Under the pieces are notes generated by a model. It was not told the DNA's origin, ran no database searches, and was given only the letters and a program-made list of their open reading frames with translations. Made by a program: the position numbers and the translations under genes. From contig OX336393.1 of assembly GCA_946902985.2 (NCBI GenBank), positions 133,762,533 to 133,826,532 of the forward strand: a DNA stretch of 64,000 nt, in the 5' to 3' direction. The stretch comes from Meconema thalassinum. Lineage: Eukaryota > Arthropoda > Insecta > Orthoptera > Tettigoniidae. Shown piece by piece: positions 58,929 to 64,000 of this stretch (positions are counted from its first letter, which is position 1; each line of letters begins with the position of its first letter).

Positions 58929-61900
58929 TGAACCCATGTACCATTGGTTCAAGGGGTCGAATCCATGTATATTTGTAAAAAGAAGGAAGGAAATATACAG
59001 TCTTCAGAGGAACAAAAAAAGATTTTATACAACAGGGCAAGCATAACGTTGTGAAATAATCTGGAGCCAGATGGCCAGGAAATGAGATCATGCCTGACGC
59101 ATCGATAAGGAGCCAGTCACGTATATAAATAGAACGAGTGGAATTTTCCGAGTGAGTGACAAAGAGCGTGATTCGGAAATCGCCCTTACCTTGCAGTAAA
59201 ATGGCAACCGCGCAGCTGTGCCAGAAGAAGAATAATTAGATTTAACCCATTTGTAGGAATAAAATTAACTAAAGAAATACAGCATTGTGAATCATTTCGG
59301 AATAGAGATTTTTGTGTGGAGAAAAAGGTTTTAATAATTGCCCAGGAGAGAAGTGCAAACGTGGCCATACGTCATTGGGGGTTTCCCGAGACCCGAGGAG
59401 TGGGGAATTAAAAATCAACTGTAACACCCACACAGCTGAAGACTAAATTTTATTTAATATCTCAGAACTGCACGATCGATTTTCATGTGCAAAGAAGTCA
59501 GTTTACGTTTAGAAAACGAGCTTTCCAGAGATATAATTTTAAATAATGTGCGACCATTATTTCAGAAGTTGGTTCTGGAAAAGGCGTGGATTTTATCTTT
59601 ATGTAGCCAAAGAGTATAAAAGTCCTGGCAGAACCAAGCCAATCATGCAGTCTACAAGCATTCCTTGATGGGAAACGCTGTATCACATCGTATAGACAGT
59701 ATCCGACAGCCCGAGGGCGTCGCTGTATCGACAACCAACGTGCACCCGTAAGGAGTGGCCGAGAAGTATTATTATAGTATCTCCGTGTGGAGAATTAGGA
59801 AAATCCTAAATACAGGATCTAGTTCCGCCAGTATCAATCTTACAGTGAAAAGTTCAGTAATTACAGTCAAAACAGGCTGCGAACTTAGAGCACAGGCGAT
59901 AGGTCTTCAAAATACAGTTAAATTAAACAACCGAAAGTATCACAACGTTTTGAAGTACCATAACAGCGAGATAAACATTCTATCAATTTTAAAGAACCCG
60001 ATCAGGGTCGGACAGAATAAGGTTCGCATAGTATTCTGAAAATATAGGAATTCGAGAACAGAATAATCAGAAAGGAGAAGTAAATTCTAGACATTGTTTC
60101 AAGGAAACAAACGAACTATAAAAAGCACTAAGTTACGAGGAGTATTAGATGCTGGAAAAAATAGGTCACCGATAGATTATCTGGGGGGACCGTGGACAAG
60201 ACAGACTTTCGCTATACCAACCAATAGGGTCTAGAAAGAAGCAGTTCGAGCTAATAATAATAATAGCTGATCGTCAGGAAACCGGATTTGAAGGAGTACT
60301 ATTCCAGGGAGGAGGTAGATTGTTCGAGACTTTCACATTCTGGTCAAGATAGGAAGCCGACATTTACTAGTTTCACCCTTGGAGACGGGGAGTCAAGAAA
60401 TCACGTGTGAAAGGCCTAATAAAAGCCTTAGTGATTAGAATCTGTGTAGTGTACATATATAAAAATTGTGTTAAATAGTAATGTTTCAGTGATTTTATTG
60501 TGTATCATAGAAGAATACACAAGTGTATTTTAAAATGTTACCAGTGTTTAACGTATATAAAGTATATGCGTGTCAAGATATGTCAGTGTATGAAATGAAT
60601 TTGAGCACGATGGTGTAATCACAAATTGTGGGCAAAAATGAAACATCGTTGGAAAGCACGGTATTGGACCGTCTGAACGTGTAAGTAACTATTTTCATTA
60701 TGTTATGTGTTGGGGGAATATTTGTGTACAATCCACCGGAGTTTGAGAAATAGGGATGTTTTTGAATAACAAATAACAGAATAAGAACAAATAAAATTGA
60801 GAAATTATAAAATAATTATGTGAAATGAATAAATCCTTTAGAGGAAATGTATGAGATAAAATATCAGCGTATTTGATAAATGTTATAAAAGCAAGCGTAA
60901 AAATTATAATAATAAAAAATAGGTAAATGAAGATTAAGTTGAATTATATGAAAGTAATAGCTTTTGAGCTCTAGTAAAAGTATAAAGACATGGTGTAAAT
61001 ACATGTTCTTAAAGTATAGCGATTATTGTCACGGGAGAGGATTAATATAAAAATTGAGATATAGATCAATTGTTGATGTTGAATTTATCAGTTCTTTGGA
61101 AGACGTTTGGCCTTAAAGTAATGTATAGCGCCATGTAACGCATTAAAGTAAATTGTCACGCTAGGAAGGCGTTGAATCTAAATGCACTTGGTAAATTAAT
61201 TATGAGGGACAGTTGATTGCGGTAATTGAGCTATGATAAGTCCTCCATTAGTGATGTGGATCACGAGGCGTTGTAAAAAGGGTACGAATTTATTGTATTG
61301 ATGAGCGCAGGTTAGACCGAGGTCGCCCTAAGCCGCGAATTGAAGTCATCCAGTATGGGATGTAATTCCCGAGGCAGTGGAAGAATCGAACCAAGGTTCG
61401 TTTGTGTGAAGCCCTAAATATTGTTGTTGTATTGAATTATTCCTACCCATCAATGATGACACTTCATAATTAATAAATGCCAAGGTTACGAAAGTGGTCT
61501 ATTAACCTAAATAATGTTGTAAAAATAAATGAAAGAAACGCCAGGTCTGTTCAGAGAACTGAGAAGAAGAAATAGCTGTTTTAAAAGCATGAATGTAGCT
61601 GTCCCGTGTGGGTAAGGCTTGAGGCCTCCCCTCTAGGCAATAAATTGCGCCGAGTGGTTACGGTCCGACCCCTCGTCTTTGTAAGTGTGGTAGGTCGGAG
61701 AGGACCGTCTGTGAGAAGTAATGATACACCGTGAGTGTCCAGAATTTGTTAATGACCCGGGATTCGAACCGAGGTTCTTGTAGATGAAAGTACCGCTTGC
61801 CAGTTCAGATCGTAGCTTTCTTATGTGATAATGGTCTTTTAAGACAAATAAATAAAAATCCCTAATGTAATGTTGTATTGATGTAGGATTTCACGAGTTC

Positions 61901-62563
61901 AATGAGGACAATTAGATTTCGGGAGTGATCTTAATTTTTGACTTTGTTCAAGTAGTCTTCTGTAACTCTGGAGTACACAAGTATTTTCCCAATCACTGTA
62001 GTGAATTTGTTAAACTTGAGAGGGGTGGTAACGTGAGAACATTGTGGAATGCCCAAAAATTTAAGTAAAGGAGTAATATGTACTTTAAATACGATTATAT
62101 ATTGTTTTGATTTATAAGAAACTCATAAAATAGATATTGAGGTGTGTAAAAGAATGACACCGTTCATATTGGAAAGTATCGAGCCATTGGAGCTCGTGAT
62201 TGTACTGAACTTTAAAAGGGATACTTTATGGAAGTGAAAAGAATTGTAAGTTTGTTGGTTTGAAGGAAACCATGTATTTTAATATAATATTTGTTTGATT
62301 TTATGTATTCTTTGTTCACTCTGAACAAGTTAGAAGGATTGGTCAGTAGTTTATTTGTTTTATTTGTTTGTAGCGCCATATATTTGGTTAATTAACTGTT
62401 TTATAATAGGAGTTGATTTTTTTTTTTTATTTTGGAAGTGTATCCTCTATTTAATCCAAAATGTGTAAGTCACAGAGTGGGAGAACATACCAAAACCCCG
62501 AAAATCCCGATTTGAGCATTGCTGGCATACTGTGATTTGCATATTTCTTGATAAAAGGGCACA
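58929..62563 (+). mobile_element. Solo LTR of a related gypsy element
   Basis: It begins TGAACCCATG and ends AAAAGGGCACA like the LTRs of the 39139-57099 element, in opposite orientation. The target duplication CTAG lies at 58925-58928 and 62564-62567. It is 3635 bp and clearly diverged from the 4044-bp LTRs, but many blocks align. No internal region is present, which is the product of LTR-LTR recombination. It is an older relative or another subfamily. Confidence 0.92.
59615..59620 (+). promoter_or_regulatory. TATA box of solo LTR
   Basis: TATAAAAG followed by CCAAGCCAATCATGCAGTCT about 25 bp on; the same pair exists in the full-length LTRs. Conservation across diverged LTRs supports a core promoter. 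Confidence 0.6.
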
Positions 62564-62765
62564 CTAGTGTGCATTACCATTTCGTTCCTGCAATAACCGA
62601 TATCCGAATAACGTTATTAGTCCGAATAACGGTATTAGGGGATTTTTTTCGAGAGACTTATTCAATTAACGTTATTTCTGTCGGACATTACTATATCGTT
62701 TCTACGATAACCAATATCAGAATAACGTTATAAGGACCAATAACGTTACCATGCGATGCAAATGA
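62564..62765 (+). repeat. 115-bp satellite (right part)
   Basis: It continues the 58490-58928 monomers after the solo LTR: GATATCCGAATAACGTTATTAG at about 62600, then a diverged copy to about 62765. Confidence 0.88.
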
Positions 62766-63384
62766 CGTCCGGGTATGAAACGTAACGACCACAATGTGAC
62801 CAAGACCCATTTTGTTATATAATAGACCCAAACAACCATTTTCGTTATGTTAAGTTATGAAGCCTTGCAACATAGCCATATGTATTCAATCACAAGCGCG
62901 ATTATAGGTAGAACCCGCCTCACCCCACTACTGCACAGTTTTACTCCTAGAGACTTTAAATTTATTTTGCGGGTAGAGGGGGTCAGGGCCATTCATTTAT
63001 GTCAAACATGTTTTTTTGTAAAATTCCTAGTTTCCAAAATATAGGAATTTCAAAATTGGACTGTTTTAAAAAAAACATAAAAATAAAAAGTGTTATTATA
63101 AAAATAAAGACATAGAGACCGTTCGTTTGAGCCATGGCACAACATTATATCATGTTTGGTTTTCAAACTATCGTTTATTTTCAAAAACAAAAATTTTCAA
63201 AACCTTTTTCAAAAATATAACGAGTGGTCCATAGCAAAGCCCCCGTCAGCTCAAGTCCAACGACACCTCATTCGTGAAACTCTGACCATGGGTTCGGGAG
63301 TTATCGACTCGCATTGTGAGTAGTGGTGGGGGGAGTTTAAACTCCTATCATCCCCCTACTATAAATGAATTTAATAATGCATAA
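62766..63384. other. Unrecognised region
   Basis: No tandem structure or coding segment is recognised. Confidence 0.4.
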
Positions 63385-63611
63385 ATCTTTGCGGGAGAGT
63401 GCACAACAACTCATAAAGGTTCGTCGCAATCGGATGAATAATAGCCTATATGAACGTATACGGGACTTTCGTCTAATAATTCACGCGCCAACAATCATTT
63501 AGTCAAAACGATTCGCGCACCATCTATTCTAAATTGTATCACTGATTCAGACTCATTCCTATGGGTATGCACAACAACTCACCAAAGTTCATTTGTTGAA
63601 ACGGATCGCAG
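63385..63611 (-). repeat. Remnant related to Helitron B monomers
   Basis: Segments TCGCAATCGGATGAATA, TACGGGACTTT, CACAACAACTCA and CATTTGTTGAAAC match the 200-bp monomers of 39854-42513 but are diverged, and no Helitron ends are seen. Probably a fragment of an older copy. Confidence 0.6.
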
Positions 63612-64000
63612 TCACAGTTGGGTGATGTTTTCATACCCCACGTATTGTACCCTTGCGTCATGCTGGTTCCAAGGTTTTCTCCCTCGCTTACCGCGGTTCG
63701 AATTACCTCTGTAGGCTGGCTGCCAATTCCGGTTTCCCTTTTCTTCTTGTTGCCAGTCTGAACTCACAGTTTCTGTGTTTGGAGATTTGTTCTTACTCAG
63801 CACCCTAGTCGGTTCGGTTTGTGGACTAGTCATGTGGACTTGTTCCGTATTCCGACTCTCCCTCATCTGCTGAGTTGTGGTAAGATAAAGTTGTCTGAGG
63901 AACTCCATCTCAGTTGCTGTTTTGGCATTTGCAGAAATTAATAGTCTTTGGACTTCGTATGGTAGCTGTTTGGCTATAGCTATGCATAGATCTGGCTCTC
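63612..64000 (-). CDS. gag: Partial gag of a second gypsy element
   Basis: The minus strand enters the window in an open frame and runs to 63612. It contains AKQLPYEVQRLLISA, EMEFLRQL and EQVHMTSPQ, matching ARQLPYEIQRLLIS, EVESVLRQL and EQVHMASSQ of the gag at 49822-52584, then a basic R/G/N-rich tail. It is a diverged homologue, and its stop follows the basic region, so it is shorter at the C-terminus. Most of the gene lies beyond the right edge. No pol is seen at 63385-63611, where a satellite-like remnant lies instead. Confidence 0.8.
   Translation of the reverse strand, partial: EPDLCIAIAKQLPYEVQRLLISANAKTATEMEFLRQLYLTTTQQMRESRNTEQVHMTSPQTEPTRVLSKNKSPNTETVSSDWQQEEKGNRNWQPAYRGNSNRGKRGRKPWNQHDARVQYVGYENITQL

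Overview
The window is eukaryotic, repeat-dense DNA, most likely from an arthropod (probably an insect) with a large, transposon-rich genome. The evidence is the mix of Helitron, Helentron-like, Tc1/mariner, Ty3/gypsy and non-LTR remnants, long satellites, and no bacterial operons or host genes. I cannot name the species. Every recognisable protein segment belongs to a mobile element; I found no host gene and no convincing true tRNA or rRNA gene.

Layout. 1-4187: satellite with a unit of about 0.70 kb. 4446-6013: tail of a non-LTR reverse transcriptase split by a 1168-bp foldback element. About 6014-6688: end of a Helitron with a decayed helicase C-terminus. 7012-10318: a complete non-autonomous Helitron filled with 640-bp repeats. 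10319-14860: gene-free AT-rich DNA with a promoter-like CRE/TATA block, possibly an old long LTR. 14870-15260: a 42-bp tandem array.

15455-36622 is one large imperfect inverted repeat. Its arms are two diverged subfamilies of a 150-bp satellite, each monomer carrying a tRNA T-arm/B-box motif. The left arm is enlarged by a four-copy tandem of Helentron-like elements (17956-25498) and a non-LTR insertion (27580-28226). A truncated Tc1 transposase lies at the centre (29963-30655).

37980-58309 is a nest of insertions: a non-LTR ORF1 lies just beside a Helentron-like element (38914-58309). That element contains a Ty3/gypsy retrotransposon (39139-57099) with 4044-bp LTRs, and the left LTR contains two Helitrons arranged head to tail (39615-42513). 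The other LTR preserves the exact empty site, so the order of events can be read directly. The retrotransposon is on the minus strand (gag, then protease/RT/RNase H, then integrase), with a stop and a frameshift in pol.

58490-62765 is a 115-bp satellite interrupted by a diverged solo LTR of the same retrotransposon family in the opposite orientation. The right edge (63612-64000) carries part of a second, related gag gene running out of the window.

The coding elements are probably not working together. The window reads as a layered record of transposition, satellite growth and unequal exchange. The most unusual parts are the B-box satellite inverted repeat, the nested Helentron/gypsy/Helitron stack, and the giant-LTR gypsy family.
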